From Grifola frondosa (lineage: Eukaryota > Basidiomycota > Agaricomycetes > Polyporales > Grifolaceae), in the NCBI GenBank assembly GCA_001683735.1, contig LUGG01000001.1, positions 868,001 to 932,000 of the forward strand: a DNA stretch of 64,000 bases, in the 5' to 3' direction. Position 1 is the first letter of the stretch. Each line of letters opens with the position of its first letter. Both the position numbers and the translations under genes were made by a program. The notes under the pieces were generated by a model. That model was given only the letters and a program-made list of their open reading frames with translations, was not told the origin of the DNA and ran no database searches. Shown one piece after another: positions 1-12,354 of the stretch.

Positions 1-2996
1 TCCGAACGATCCGAGAACATATCTTGTTCTCATGGTTTAAGCTTTCGCAAGTTGGCGGTCCGTTCTTGCACGTCGAGACTCAGATATCATCGATTGCGTG
101 CCTAGCTCTGCTCAACGGCGAGTTCAACTCAAGACCTCTCTGGGCTTAATAACTCCCATCCCGTTTGCGAGCCATTCGAGAGGTCAGTTTTCCCAACTCG
201 ATGTGTATATTAAAAGATTGAGGATATTCGGCTCCAGAGCTCCAATTCCGTTCTATCGGCTCTCCGTATTCCGGTTCCAATCTATTGGTGAGATTGAGTA
301 TTACGTTGGCCAGTATTTAATGATGCGCTGACGGTGTTAGTAACAGGTTGCGTCCGCGCGCTACTGTCGGAGTGCTGCGTGGGCTTCTACAACCATTATA
401 TATTTCATCGCGCTGATATGCCCGTAAGTTCCATAAACCCCTCTTCACCCCGATGCTGACAATTCTTTTCCACGCCACAGCAACGCCGATCTTGCTTACC
501 ACTGGATCGGTCTTTTTATGAATCTGCGACCGCGAGAACATTTGTCTTCATGTGTGAAGGCACAGTGCTCCGCGCTACTACGTCAGCAGGCGCCTGGTTC
601 TTCGCCGCGGTAATACTGGCGCTAGGCTCCCCCTCAAACATCGAATATGACCGATCACACAGGATATTGTTCATCCTGCACTGGTTGACAGCCACCTTCG
701 ATTTGTTGTGAAACCTCTGACACCATGATAATCATAACACGGCACTGATAGGCTCTATGGTACTAATACAAGACGATGATGGACATCGTGACCAGCAAGA
801 AACATGGAATATCCGGCTCGTAACACCTAACGCCTCAAGTTTCGTGGTCGTCCCCAGGCTAGGTTGTCATCGTCCAGCATCTCTGCCTATCGAGCAATGC
901 CTTGTGTTAGGACATATTGACCTCGGGAAAGATGAAAGCGACCATACAATGTCAGGTTTACTCCGAGCCGAGTTCGAGTCCACCTTCTTCGAGTCCTTCT
1001 TCTTGAGCATAGCCGGAGATGGTAGTGATGGCTGGAGAGGTATCAGACCATTTCCGAACACATGTGCACTATATCCCCACTAATTGCACCATATATGATA
1101 TGGAGGACGCCTGGCTCGTCAAGGAGGAGCGGCGCGACTTGTCACTGAGGGATGACCGCTTGTCACCAGTCATGGTTAGCACAAAATGTCACCCGCTTTG
1201 ACAGAATATGATTTGCACCTTTGATGCCGCACTGTTCAAGAGCGAGAACGGGCCCATTGTGTATAGCTGACGGCTTTGTGGCGGGACGATGAACGGAGGT
1301 GGATGAGGAACTCGCGGCTGAAGACGTGCGATGTGGCTCACTGGACTATAAGCAGGCACCCGTCTTATATCCTTCCATGCGCAGAACCAGACGTGCCGAG
1401 TCGGATCGCCTGCTTTTCACATATCGCATGTTACACCGCGATCGCTCTATGGCCATGTTCCGCGCAGAACGTGCAATCGCCCAGCAGAATCTTACCCCTC
1501 CTGTTCTTCATCAAGTGATTACTGCCAGCGGAGTTCCCTTTCCGTGCAAAAGTTCGCATCGCTATATTTGCTGGGCGCGTGTCGGTGAGCTCGGCATATG
1601 GTCTGACACCGTGAAACTTCCACTCTACGCGGACTTGTCGCGCGGGGCCTTCTGTATCAGAATTTCATACTCAAGGTTGGATTCTTGGACTGCACGTATA
1701 TGGAAGTCACCGTGGTACACGGAGTATGCACATTTATAGTGGTTACGTGCAAATCACCGAAGACCATACATCACAGCGCCGAGGTCGGCCATTTAGCGCG
1801 AACAAATAGATGTTGTGCCACGGCTGATAACATCGATAACACATTTTATTCAATCAAGTAAAGATCGCCACGATACAACATGCAAGATGAAAAAGAGAAG
1901 AGAGACGATACATTTGACACATCCCGCAGCACGACTAGAACTCGAAGCTCTGGAGTAATGTTGCGCCGAGCTCAAAACATCCTTTGCCACCTTCATTTCG
2001 CATAAGCCATAGTCTCGAGGTCACCATCACTTCTTCATGCGCAGCACTCAACTGACGGTGAACTTCCGTTGTGCACTGTCAAACACAGTTCCATAAGGGC
2101 GCGCCCCCAATGGCCGCAGCATCTCCCGCAAATGACAGTCACCTATCAAGGATCGTTGGCTGAGATTAAGGGAAAGCTTTCATCCGGAGTATTTTTTTTG
2201 TAAAGGACGAAAGCGAAATTGTACTGAATCAATATAAAGGCCGCATTTAACGCCATAGTGAATATAGTCTCTTCATTATTGTCTTGTTCATCCGGCTTCT
2301 AGTCAGATTAGTACTGGAATGAGAATTATGTGGTAAATATAGATTCAAGTAGGCAATTTTTCGTTCGAACTCACTCGATTACAAGCTCACATGATCCTCC
2401 ACATTGGTCCTCCACATTGCTAGTATATATAACACTAATGCTTACCATATGAATCATCTAGCCGCTTGGTCCTTGGCATGAGAGTCAACGTCAGCCCCGA
2501 AGACTGAGATCCCACCGTTGCCTAGGTCGAAGTCGCATGATGAGCCACAATTCGAAATGCAAATGCGAAAAATATGACTTCACCTCCGACTGCCCAACTG
2601 GAAAATCAACATCAATCGATGAGAAAGAAATTGTTCTAAGCGCCAACCACCGAGAATGCCGCATTCACGATATAACTTGTGTTGGGGTGAGTATAGCAAT
2701 CTTAGGGGAAAGTTGCATCGTCGAACACGGATTTGACTCCCAGTGTGCGGATGCACCGCTACAGTCGACAACGCCTAGGAGCTTTCAGCTGAAAGAAGAT
2801 ATCCAGATGGTATCAGAGCCTTGTAGGCAGCTGTGCTAAGCCAGAGATGAGGAAGTGGCATGTTCGAGAGGTCTCCCTGTGTCGCTTTCTTTACAAGAAC
2901 CCCAAGGATTATCAAGAGGCAGCAGTTGGACGGGAATGACATCGACTCCGGTCTTGGGATACATAATTCGAAACCTCTATTCGTCCGTCGCTCGGC
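1..2996. other. Left-end stretch without a supported gene
   Basis: About 3 kb with only short, low-quality open frames. The longest is a 146-codon plus-strand frame at 1299-1739; it overlaps another frame, matches no family I recognise and has no convincing splice partners. A 12-base direct repeat (tcctccacattg) occurs twice near 2395-2420. The last part lies just beyond the ATP11 stop and is probably its 3' flank. I see no RNA gene or transposon signature. It may be decayed or simply intergenic sequence. Confidence 0.5.
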
Positions 2997-4195
2997 TCAT
3001 GGATTAACTGCATGTGTCAACAAGTCCTCCCACTTGAAGTCCGCCGGGGTCTCATGGAAGGCCTTCACTAGAGCTGCCCTCTCGTCTGATCCCTCCGTCC
3101 ACAAGTAGAACCTCTGGACGCACATAGCGAGTAGTTGTGCGTCCTGTTGGCTCAGCATATATCGCCCATCATTCCCCCCCGCTCCAACGCCCGCATAATT
3201 TGCTGCCGATGGCGTAAGCTCCCCCGGAGAAGCACGACGCCATGACTCCGTGCGAGATCAGTGTAGTGGGTCAATGCCAAATAAGGGGTAGCGAAAGATG
3301 TGCGCATCTTGTACTCCTGTAGAGGTGTGAATAAAATAGTCGAAATCTGTGGGTTGTTGGAGGGCTTGGGAGCGGCGAACAAGTCACGGCTTGTAGAAAG
3401 CTCTGGCGGCGCGCCGTGAAATCCCCACTCCATTAGGAAAAATTCGTATGCCCGATCTACGTCCTCTTTTGTCTGTGCATTGTCCCTGGGAACGGGGACA
3501 ACAAAAGAGGAATACTTTTGTCCGATGATTATCATCTTCTCGTACGTATCGACCGGTATAGAGGCGCAGAGAAAACCGCGGCCAGTTCCTCCAGAGCGAG
3601 AGGCATGGTAAGCTCTCCATAGAAGAGAGACTTGTTCAGCCGTGTGAGGACGTTCAAGTAGCCGGTCCAGATTAAGGATGCTGGCCAGAGGCTGGGAGGA
3701 AGGGAAATTACACATCATATAGTGGGCAACGGGTGATAAGACGGGCTTACTTTAACGGGAGAACTGTCTTTTCGTACGGGAACTCCAACCTTTGAAGGTT
3801 TGGCAGATGGGGATGCGCTAGAAGGAACGCCTGCATCCAATGAGCCTTGGAGACCAGGCGGTCCCAGAGAGGCCGGGGCTAATTTCTGTCTTCGCCTTTC
3901 CTTCTCCTCTTCCTTCAACTGCAAACGCAGCTCCAAAACGCTTTTTCCTTGCCTAAATCACGAGAATTAGCATGATTGACTTAACTGATCAAACTATTTA
4001 ACAAGGCGCATACTCTTGTGCACGCTTTTGAAGCTTCTCCGCATATTTCGTCTCGAAGTCGACTTTGGACTCATGGATAATCTCGTGTTCTTGGTATACT
4101 CCAGCGGAACAGCTGAAGGCGCGCAGATTGATAGCATATTTGGAAAATCTCAGACGAGAAGCAGAGGTAGAACGGAGTTTGGGAAGAAAGGACAT
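2997..4195 (-). CDS. ATP11: Mitochondrial F1-ATPase assembly factor ATP11
   Basis: Atp11/ATPAF1 family: a matrix chaperone that holds F1 beta subunits during ATP synthase assembly. I read three exons, 4195-4014, 3952-3751 and 3691-2997, with GT-AG introns of 61 and 59 bases. The start at 4195 gives a basic, Ser/Arg-rich leader (MSFLPKLRSTSASRLRFSKY) typical of a mitochondrial transit peptide; an in-frame Met at 4261 would only add an unlike extension. After a Glu/Lys-rich coiled segment and a Ser/Pro linker, the conserved body begins at LASILNLDRLLE and runs through FLMEWGFHGAPPELS-like sequence. The C-terminal block (ELTPSAANYAG, QQDAQLLAMCVQRFYL, DFKWEDLL) lies in another frame. One base is missing in a C5 run at 3221-3225 (plus strand); restoring it joins the two parts. 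Taken at face value the product would stop at 3152 and lose about 70 residues. Confidence 0.9.
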
Positions 4196-4418
4196 AGTGG
4201 TCGAAGAGGACGAAGTCCAAATCACGTGCGCCCTCGACGCGATCAAAAATCCGGATGTCATTTTCGTGACTTCGTCTCATCTCAAAGCCATGAAATCATA
4301 AGTCAGTTATGAGATTGTACTGTATGTGCACTGTATGGTACATTTGGATGCTTCGAATTCCTGGTTCTACCGAATAAACAGGGGGTCTACTGTTATACTG
4401 TGGTGAGTTCAATGCAAG

Positions 4419-7066
4419 TTACAGAGCCCAGATCTTCACGATGGAGTCACGTCCACCAGAGACAAGATATCGGTCCATATATCGGAGCTTTTCTACCGGT
4501 CTTATGTGACCGTTTGTAGTCAGTGTTGATTGCTGCATACTCGTACGATTGTAGATCTGAATTAAACCATGAGAACTCACACCCTCATGCAATGCAGATG
4601 GTGTCTGTGCATACCTTGATGCCGTTCTCGCCCGTAGCTGCCACGATCTTTCTAGTATCGAATTGGAGGGCTGTTACAGCGTGGTCATACTTGAGGGTCT
4701 CGAATATACCACCAGTTCGGAGATCCCAAATCTAGATGTTTTACGTGAATGAACCGAAAGAAGAAGACAGCTGCATTCGTACCCGGATAGATTTGTCCAG
4801 ACTACCGCTGATAATGTGTAGCTCATCGAATTGCAGACAGGTGACAGGTCCGGTGTGACCAAGTAGTGTGCGATGAGGCTGGCCGGTCCGCACTGCACAA
4901 TTAGCTCTCAGCGGCGAGTATCAAAAATTGATATTATTCGACAACTCACTGTCCCACATCCGTACGGCACCATCTCCGCTGCCACTGACCAGCGCGTACC
5001 CCGAACTGCACCGCTCCGACAAAGTCTTCGTACATCTCCCACGTACCATCCGCATATGGAGGAGTCGGCACGGCGAAGGTACCTGCGGACGCCGCCGCAC
5101 CAGGGAAGAGATGATTGGGTAATGCAGCGCCAGGGGCCGCAGCAGGCGGATGGGAGATCGCCCAAAGAATGTCCATGGTCATGACGCACTGCCCCGTTGT
5201 GAGATCCCATGGCGCATTGTTTTATCCGAAGCACCTGTAACCTGCAGATTCCAATTCTTGAGCATGAGCTAACATTCCACAGAAAATGCACACTAACCAG
5301 ACACTGATCCTCGAAGTATAAGGTAGATACCGCTTTACTGTGTCCTTCGAGCACCCTCACGCACGAACCATCCCTCTCGGCCTCGCTGGGAGCAGTACTC
5401 CCACTTGATCGAATACCGTTCGCCTTCACGTGTTCTCCGTCGGTGCTCTCCTCTTCCGTAACGTCGCTTAAACTCAACATCTCCCCCTTTTCCCAATCCT
5501 CGTCCTCTTCTACACGCCGCAGGTCCCACAGCCGCACGTTTCCCATCTTCCCGCGGCCTGTGAGGCAGATGTGGTCTTCCACCTGCATGCACTTCACCAT
5601 TCCTCGGTGTCCACGGAGTCGCCCGATTTCCTCACCACTCAGAAGATCCCAGACGCGGGGCTGTGACTCTTCCTGAGATGCACTTACGAGGGTACCATAT
5701 GGCTCGGAGAAATCAAGGGCAGTGATAGGTGAGGTGTGACCAGTTAGTGACTAGAACCAACATGTTAGGTGCGACCGAAGCGAAGAGTAGGCATGAAATA
5801 GCACCATGAAGGCCACGCCTGGAGGTAACTCATCGTGTTCGGATGGCAAGAATACAGGACCTGTGCATATCACGCAAAAAGATGTCATCATTGTACATAG
5901 TGCACGTATAATTCAACCCACCTTTTCGTCTTCGCGAACTATGCGCGAGATGATTCGCGTGCGACGGGCCTCTTGTAGATATACTTGTGGCTTCCTCAAG
6001 TTCCAGTCGCTCTCTCACGCCCTCCACTATGGTAAAAGGTCAAGGAAACCGGACAAGCTCGTAAGCCGGAACACTTACACTCATCGTCCAATTCCAGCTC
6101 GTCTTCTTGAAGCCTCAAGAGATCCTGCTCCAATTTTGCTCGAATCGCATCCAGCGCGTCGATCTTGTTAGATATTTCGGCAATTTCGTTATTTATCAGA
6201 GCCTGAAAAACAGTCAGCTATATTATATTCACCGCGTACTGAGCCACATACCCTGCGAACATGAAGATTCTCTTTGTCGCGTTCAATCTCGTGTGTTTGT
6301 CGCTTCAGCTCCTCCGGGCCAAACGTCTTCCCAGCACTGAGACTCTGCCTCCCTTTCCGCTTGGCCTTACCTCTACCCCGTGTCTCAACCATGACCACGT
6401 CCTCTTCGCTCTCAACGCTCTCACCTTCGTGCTCATCGTCCTCCGCCATCATGCCTCGTGCGCTCATACCCAGTTTCTTCAGTCCGAGCCTGGGAGCCTC
6501 CACATTGCGCGTCTGCCTCCGTCTTATACGGCCCTTCTCCGCACTCGGAATCGTTGCATTAAAACCTCTGAGCAAACTCACGTTCGACGCGACACCCTCG
6601 GGCTCTGGGACATCCGCCTCAAGTAGTTCTTCCGTGACCTCGACGATCTGTAGGTCACGCGAGGTAATCCGACGTGAGCCGAAACCGAGGCTGAGCGGTG
6701 CCCGCCCCAATGTCGCGAAGTCCATGCGTGAGCTCGATGTCCCAGACCCGCCTAATGAACTGCGGGGCCTCCCGGAGGTGGTCGCGGCATTCATCATGCG
6801 GGGAGTCATGATAACCGGGGCCACTGCATAAGAATCACAGATAAAGTGTGCACTGCGACAGCAAAATGAAATAAGCACGTACAATCTGCGAATAGTTTGG
6901 TAGAGTCATGTTTCCGATGCGAGAATGGAGCCATGATTGCTTTCGACACGACGTCGAGCTTGCTAGCGACACCAGCAGAGCTCGACGAGGAGCTTTGAGC
7001 GGGAGGCTCCAAGCGTAGTTCACGTTTCTTCTCTTGAGTACGCCGGTTTTTGTTGGAGGATGCCAT
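4419..7066 (-). CDS. MDV1: MDV1/CAF4-type mitochondrial division WD40 protein
   Basis: Fungal adaptor that recruits the dynamin Dnm1 to Fis1 on the mitochondrial outer membrane. Architecture fits: an N-terminal low-complexity, basic region (Ser/Arg-rich, exons 7066 to about 6270), a predicted coiled coil near 6090-6200 ([20 protein letters not shown]), then a C-terminal beta propeller from about 5750 down to the stop. WD repeats show typical endings (VRLWDL, VRMWDM, IRIWDL, VKIWAL) with intervening acidic inserts. At least six introns of about 50-70 bases. The first is 59-75 bases after exon 1 ends at ..KLFAD. Two single-base frame breaks interrupt WD repeats: one extra base in the C4 run at 4999-5002 and one missing base near 5209-5213, where ..TGASDKTMR must continue into [12 protein letters not shown]. 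The start at 7066 is the first Met of the open frame. The Dnm1/Fis1 role is inferred from family architecture. Confidence 0.82.
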
Positions 7067-7349
7067 GTTAATTCAGCCCTGGCCGGGCAGCGGTAGGGTA
7101 TTGTACGCAGAGTCCAAGTCGGTCGCTTCGGGTCGCGGTGGCTGGTTGTGCGTCAGGAAGGGCACAAACTTCGGAATATACTTCCCGCGCGTAGCGCGAC
7201 ACGTGCGAGCCGTAGTCCGCCACGACTCTACCGCGAGACTCGTGAAATCATCCATGTGTAGATCCTAACAATACAGTGTGATCCAGTACATTACATGTGC
7301 TCTATGATATGTCTTCTTCATCCGTGGTGACGCCAACAACAACTCTCCC

Positions 7350-8237
7350 TCAAGAGGTCACAGTAGACCACCCAAAGTCAACGACCATCGAGAGTCCATA
7401 CGGCCTGAGGTCGTATTCGAGTCGGAATAGCGGCCGCTTGTCTGGCAGGGGCAGCGAGGTGTCGGTTTGAGGTGTCAGGCTGCTGGCCTCTCCCGGAGGA
7501 GACGTTAAGTTCGCTTCAAGGGCAGGGCCGCCAGCTGAGGCTTTGACAGGTGCCGAAGGAGCGTTTGAAGATGTGTCCGTTCTTTGAGTGAACGACCACA
7601 CCCGGTCCCAAATATTTTCCCGCCTAGCTGGTGACGCGTCGTCTGCATAGTTTGTGACTGCCATCGCGTCTGTCTCATCCACATGCGCAGAGGCGTCGAG
7701 CTGTTTGTCCTTCGCGTCATCCTCCAGCCTCCTCTCCAGCTCCTCTTTTACCCGCACCAAGCTGTCAACCTCCCACTGCGTGGTATTGAAGGGCTTAAAA
7801 AATGCCCTCGCTGAAAAATCGCACCAGCACCGATCGAGGATAGGTATATTGTCTGGCATCATCTCCTCCGGAAGATTGGGTATCATGAAATGTAGTGCTT
7901 CACCGAATGTTGTCACATTCTCCGACCATGGCGAAGCAAGCGGGGCGTCAATCGGGGCCGGGGGCCAGTAGCATGACGACATGAACATCGCTGACAGCAG
8001 AACTATGCAATAAAAACTACGAGGTGGCGTGAGCGTTTGTGCAAATGCAGCAGAGCGGAAGGCTAGATACCATGGTCGCGCATGCATAGTCGTTGAGAAC
8101 AAGAACAGTAACAAGAAAAACGGCTGAGCAACGGGAAACGGCAGCAGAACCAGCGGAAGATACCATCGCGTACACCTATCAGACAAAGTGGTAAGTCATG
8201 ACGAGCACCGCAAGGAGCACAATAACACTCACCACAT
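7350..8237 (-). CDS. Unrecognised membrane-anchored protein
   Basis: I do not recognise the family. A consistent three-exon model starts at an ATG at 8237, with a five-base first exon (phase 2), an intron ending just before TGTACGCGATGG, and a second intron beginning GTATCT near 8070. The N-terminus then reads MWCTRWYLPLVLLPFPVAQP followed by a second hydrophobic run (CFYCIVLLSAMFMSSCYW), so one or two membrane segments or a signal anchor are likely. The rest is soluble-looking: FGEALHFMIPNLPEE, a Cys/Trp motif (RCWCDFSARAFF), a Lys/Glu-rich helix, a Ser/Pro-rich linker, and a conserved-looking end (FRLEYDLRPYGLSMVVDFGW). The unbroken 3' frame and plausible splice sites argue that it is real; the exact start is uncertain. 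Confidence 0.5.
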
Positions 8238-8662
8238 TTTCGTGCACACCACACTGATTGTGGAATAGCAAGGCGATTGCTCGAGCACACCGAGAGGTCG
8301 TGAGATCAGCACTGACCACGTTGTGACCACGTGCGCCTACTTTCACATGATTCGACTATACCCACATTTCATGCGTCTTAAATGCCTTGTAAACATGCTA
8401 TGAAGATGCACGAGAGTTAGGGCACTCGGAAGCTGTAAGTTGTAATTTCGGGAAGCAATTTCCAGCATAGTGACGGTCGTAATAAGTAAAATAAATAATT
8501 TCTGCAACTGTAAGATGCAGATGCAGACCCTGCCCTAAAGACCACGTGCACACGCGTTCCCCGCGCGCGTCACTGTTAGTTCTCCTGATTTCCAGAGCTT
8601 TCGAACGTTGAACGTCCTACTATTTCTCGACCTCCTGCCCACTTTCAACGTGCACCTACAAA
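8238..8662. promoter_or_regulatory. Divergent intergenic region upstream of p23
   Basis: This 425-base gap separates the minus-strand membrane protein from the plus-strand p23 gene, so it probably carries both promoters. The part next to p23 is pyrimidine-rich near the start codon. I looked for heat-shock elements, expected for an Hsp90 co-chaperone. I saw only a TTCGAA followed by TTGAAC near 8600, which is not a proper array of alternating nGAAn units, so I claim no specific site. Confidence 0.35.
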
Positions 8663-9289
8663 ATGTCCACACATCCAGAAATTCTTTGGGCTCAACGTAG
8701 CTCTGAGATTGAAGAGAAGAAAGTGAGTTCTACGTTTTTTTCTGAATGGTCGTGGCGTTAGTCGATGAGTTCTCACTTTATTGATTTTGTTGTTCAGAAC
8801 GTCCTATATGTGACAATAAACCTGCCTGATATTAAACCAGATACTCTGGAGTACGACTTGACGCCAACATCGATCTCCTTCAAGGCAAAGGCCGGCGTGT
8901 ATGTCGCTTTTGAAAGATATTCACGTTTGCTATATTAATGGCTTCCAATCTAGTGTGGAGCAACATGATTACGCGTTCAATCTTAACCTCTTTGCCGAGG
9001 TCGTTCCTGAGGTAACTAGACAACGTGTTGCAAGCGGGTGAACTTCTCGATGATTGTTGTTGATCGAAGGCATCTACAAAACACCTGACGAGCGGTCCCT
9101 GAATCTCATTCTCCGCAAAAAGGAGCTACAGTCTGAATACTGGACAAGGCTCACGAAAGAGAAGGTCAAGACGCCATTCATCAAGACTGACTTCAGCAAA
9201 TGGGTAGACGAGGACGAGCAGGACGGTGAGAAGGCTGTTGACGATGACCTCGACATGGGCGGCATGGGCGGTATGGGTGGCATGGGTGG

Positions 9290-9320
<31 letters not shown>

Positions 9321-9568
9321 GGCGGTATGGGTGGCATGCCGGGTGGGCATGGACCTGGAGGCAGTAAGTTTTGCACCATTTTGTTCTAGCACCAGTAGCT
9401 CATCCTTCACGAACAGATGATGAAGTCGATGGGAGGCGCTGGAGGTGCCGGTGTGCTGGTGGTTCTCCCATGGACGTCGATGCCGGACCTTCAGGTGCAG
9501 ATGTTGAGTCTGACGATTCGGACGATGACGGTCCCCCGCCCTTGGAGGAGGCCGAGCCTAGAGCTTGA
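8663..9568 (+). CDS. Hsp90 co-chaperone p23 (Sba1/Wos2 family)
   Basis: p23 binds the closed, ATP-bound form of Hsp90 in the cytosol and stabilises client complexes. Exon 1 (8663-8722) gives MSTHPEILWAQRSSEIEEKK; exon 2 starts at 8798 with NVLYVTINLPDI. The CS-domain fold continues with YDLTPTSISFKAKAG and the family signature EYWTRLTKEKVKTPF, followed by KTDFSKWVDEDEQ. Five exons are needed. The third splice is awkward: joining the obvious donor after VVPE to the acceptor at about 9069 breaks frame, whereas a donor a few bases later gives a 45-base intron. A run of nine Met-Gly-Gly units follows, then an acidic Pro-rich tail ending in EEAEPRA. Around 9418-9452 another frame reads MMKSMGGAGGAG, which fits the family tail better and implies one lost G near 9450-9453. 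Identity is firm; the tail is not. Confidence 0.9.
9255..9335 (+). repeat. 9-base tandem repeat coding (MGG)9
   Basis: Nine near-identical 9-base units (atgggcggc and synonymous forms) encode nine Met-Gly-Gly repeats in the p23 C-terminal linker. GGM-rich stretches are known in fungal p23 proteins such as fission yeast Wos2. The unit number may vary between strains because the repeat is nearly perfect. Confidence 0.9.
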
Positions 9569-10207
9569 GTGTCTTGACTCGGCGAGTGATGTGTTCGCGC
9601 CTGCTATTGATTTGTGTAGTTCATCTTGACAATCTGACGAAGTCGCAATCTAATCGTGCATTCTTAGTCGGTCTGCTTGGTCCGCTCACGTCCATTTGAC
9701 TTTGGCGACCTTTAATGCGTATGGTGTTCTAATGCGATCGCATCGTGTACGTTGCGCAGCATTGGCCCACATGTACCACAGCATGACTTATTTCTGCACG
9801 TCTGGGAAGGTTTGGAGAGGTTATTTGACGAGTGGATATAGTGTGGCTCGCCACTTTGGTATAACTCCCGTTGATACGTTATTGGAATGTATGTTCGCGT
9901 CATCTGGGTTCCCAAGAATCGAATCTGATGCAAAGAGATTGAACGTTATCAGCATGTGCGAGAGGGTGGGACTTGTAATATATCCAAATATGTCTCTTTT
10001 GTCGGGGACAAGACAGGCGGGCGAACATGTTCAACGTGACTCGCCAAACTATTTGCATTGACATATTTACATAGAACCGGGCAACAACCTAGACGTCTGT
10101 TCTTGCATGCTTATGGTGCCCACCAGCGTCGCGTCTCATCCTTCTCACTCTATACCACTCTTTGAAGTTCATAGAGCCAGAGGCTCCCTATCGGCAGCCT
10201 GAGTTTC
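9569..10207. other. Intergenic, no gene seen
   Basis: Contains a 121-codon plus frame at 9696-10061 without recognisable motifs or codon pattern. It sits between the p23 stop and the DUF6533-type start and probably holds the p23 3' end and the next promoter. Confidence 0.45.
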
Positions 10208-11875
10208 ATGGAGAGCAGCACCGAGGCTTCAGCGATAGTTACCTTCGTTTTCTTGAAGCATGTTTGCCGGCTTTCGACTGCTTGTTCGATGTTGCTCATT
10301 CTGTATGACTCTCGTGAGTGGGACCCGTCGCAAGCTTATTAGGAAGTTATCGATCATCCATTGATGGGGCTCAGTACTTACTTTTAGTCAAGAGGTAAGA
10401 CGTTTGCGTAATTTGATCGCGGTCATGATCTGTTTCTTAATGGTATACTTCCTGGCCCACCCAAATAGTTGGATCTAGTCTGGGTACGTGTAGGCTGTCT
10501 CGGTATTTAGGACGATACTCACCTACATTTTTTCAACTCATAGTACTCACCATGGACGGCCCCCAAGATTGTTTACTACGTTGTGAGTCCTGAGTAGCAT
10601 TGCGATCAGCAGTACAAGACTTCATTCGCTTCATTCCGTGTGCTAGAACCGCTATTCTTCGATTGTTTTCGCCATCGTCTATTTGATTGGTAAATATCAT
10701 TGACCCCTTTGAAATAATCGACTTATTTTGTAAGGTAGCCGTGCTTGGTCCGCACAAGACTGCAGCAAGGTTCGTGTTCAGTTCGAATGCAAAACATTGA
10801 ATATTCACATTTCCCCTTCATATGGGCAGTTGTATGTAGACTATCGCCTTTGTGTTGACATCCACTGATATCTCACACCAGGTCTGTTCATGTATCAATT
10901 GCAAACGTGGTATGGTGAGGACATTAATATGTCGATTTGTCTACCAGACACTCAATCCATGTCAGGCTGGGCAAGCATTGCTATTGTTCAATGTCCGTTC
11001 ACTTCCAACCCATGGTCTACCATCGATTCATTTTGATCCGTGCATCACAGTGATCATACAACTATGGCTCTACACTATATACAACTGGAGTACGTTATCA
11101 ACTTCCTTCTGAACATCCTCTGATATCGATTAACGACACTAGATCGGCGGTTTGTTGCCTTTATCAGCACTATCTATGTAGTCTTCGTTATTTCGACTGC
11201 CATTACCTATGGTATCACCATGTCACGTCTACGCGGTTCGTATCTTTCTGTCGTTAACCGTGTCTCTAGATAACTCAGGCATTCGATATTCAGTGCTAAC
11301 AACGACCCCATTTTGCATCGTCGTTGACATGTCAGTGGGCGACTCTTTCATAGCTACTGCCATAGTAGAGTTAGCAACAGCCACGCTCCCGCCATATCTT
11401 CTAGCCACGACGTAAGTAGACTCCAAAATCTAGCGGATCTGCTGGTTGACCATATGTTATTTTTTGTGCAGACTGCCCTGGTTGGGTTTTACCTTGCTGA
11501 TGCTATCGCTGCTCGCGTACAGAACTATCAAGTCTTACCGCACAAGACAAAGTCACGATCTGGCCTTCATTCTCATCAGAGACACCATGGTCTATTGCGT
11601 CGTGTAAGTGGCTACTTTGGCTCGCCCGCGCGCATGTTATCTAACACGACATTGTGGCATGCAGAATATTCGTCGTCGACTTGCTCGACGTCCTCGTGGT
11701 AACTCTCGCGTCATCCACGCTCGTACCTGCATCCAGCGGATTGGTCATTGCGCTGCCCTCCATCCTTGGCTCCAGGATGCTCCTGAACCTGCGTCAGGTT
11801 GATCGAAAGCGGGAGCTGAGGCTAGCGGTCGATGGCATCGATGTCGATCAATGGGAGACGATATTGGATATATAG
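10208..11875 (+). CDS. DUF6533-type multi-pass membrane protein
   Basis: Agaricomycete-specific family of seven-helix membrane proteins of unknown function. The ATG at 10208 opens MESSTEASAIVTFVFLKHVC and then MLLILYDS. A 20-base microexon (acceptor just before tacttacttttag) adds LLTFSQE, the next exon LDLVW, then YSPWTAPKIVYY and VNRYSSIVFAIVYLI. This reproduces the signature LLTF..E...VW....W...K..Y..NRY. Later exons give WASIAIVQLIIQLWLYTIYN, a helix VAFISTIYVVFVISTAITYG, LPWLGFTLLMLSLLAYRTIK, a run DLAFILIRDTMVYCVV and the typical ending SSGLVIALPSILGSRMLLNL with a short soluble tail. About nine to ten short introns. One junction (10740-10890, around the conserved Cys before LFMYQ) could not be resolved in frame, so the middle is tentative. 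The terminal exons are secure. Confidence 0.78.
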
Positions 11876-12354
11876 CGACTGTCAAGGCGAATATCCATAT
11901 CTCGATCGAGCACTCGAACATTATTTGACATCTTGTCGATAGGTTTCTTGACACTACTTGAGCCACACATTGGCCATAACCTCAACGGTCAATGAGGACG
12001 AAATACGGGACTTTACACTGACGACTTTGTCATTCGAGCCCCATGTAGTCCTTTCTGGCAATTCCGCTACTGCTATTGTGTTGTGGGCTCACCTGGAAAT
12101 GCCCTTCGAGTTGGGTTCCCCGAGAGATGCCACGCCAAGCATAGCAGAGCACGTAGCGTTCATGCGTGTCATGGAGCTGTCCACGTTCATACAGCGCCTC
12201 GTTACTTGTACCAATCTCTTTTCCGCCTAGACCATCCGTGTTGGCGCGACAGACGACAATATGAACAATCGATAAGCCGAAGCAGGCCACGTCAAACTAG
12301 TGATACAACTACACATTGATCGGACACTATTCTGTCGAATCCAGCGAATCCAGC
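11876..12354. other. Convergent intergenic gap
   Basis: Lies between the stop codons of the DUF6533-type gene and methyltransferase copy A, so it holds two 3' ends. Short frames on both strands show no family resemblance. Confidence 0.45.

Noticed and set aside
1299..1739. 146-codon ORF as a gene
   Set aside because: No motif, no splice partners, and overlapping frames of similar length.
8560..8640. Heat-shock element array upstream of p23
   Set aside because: Only isolated TTC/GAA pairs with wrong spacing.
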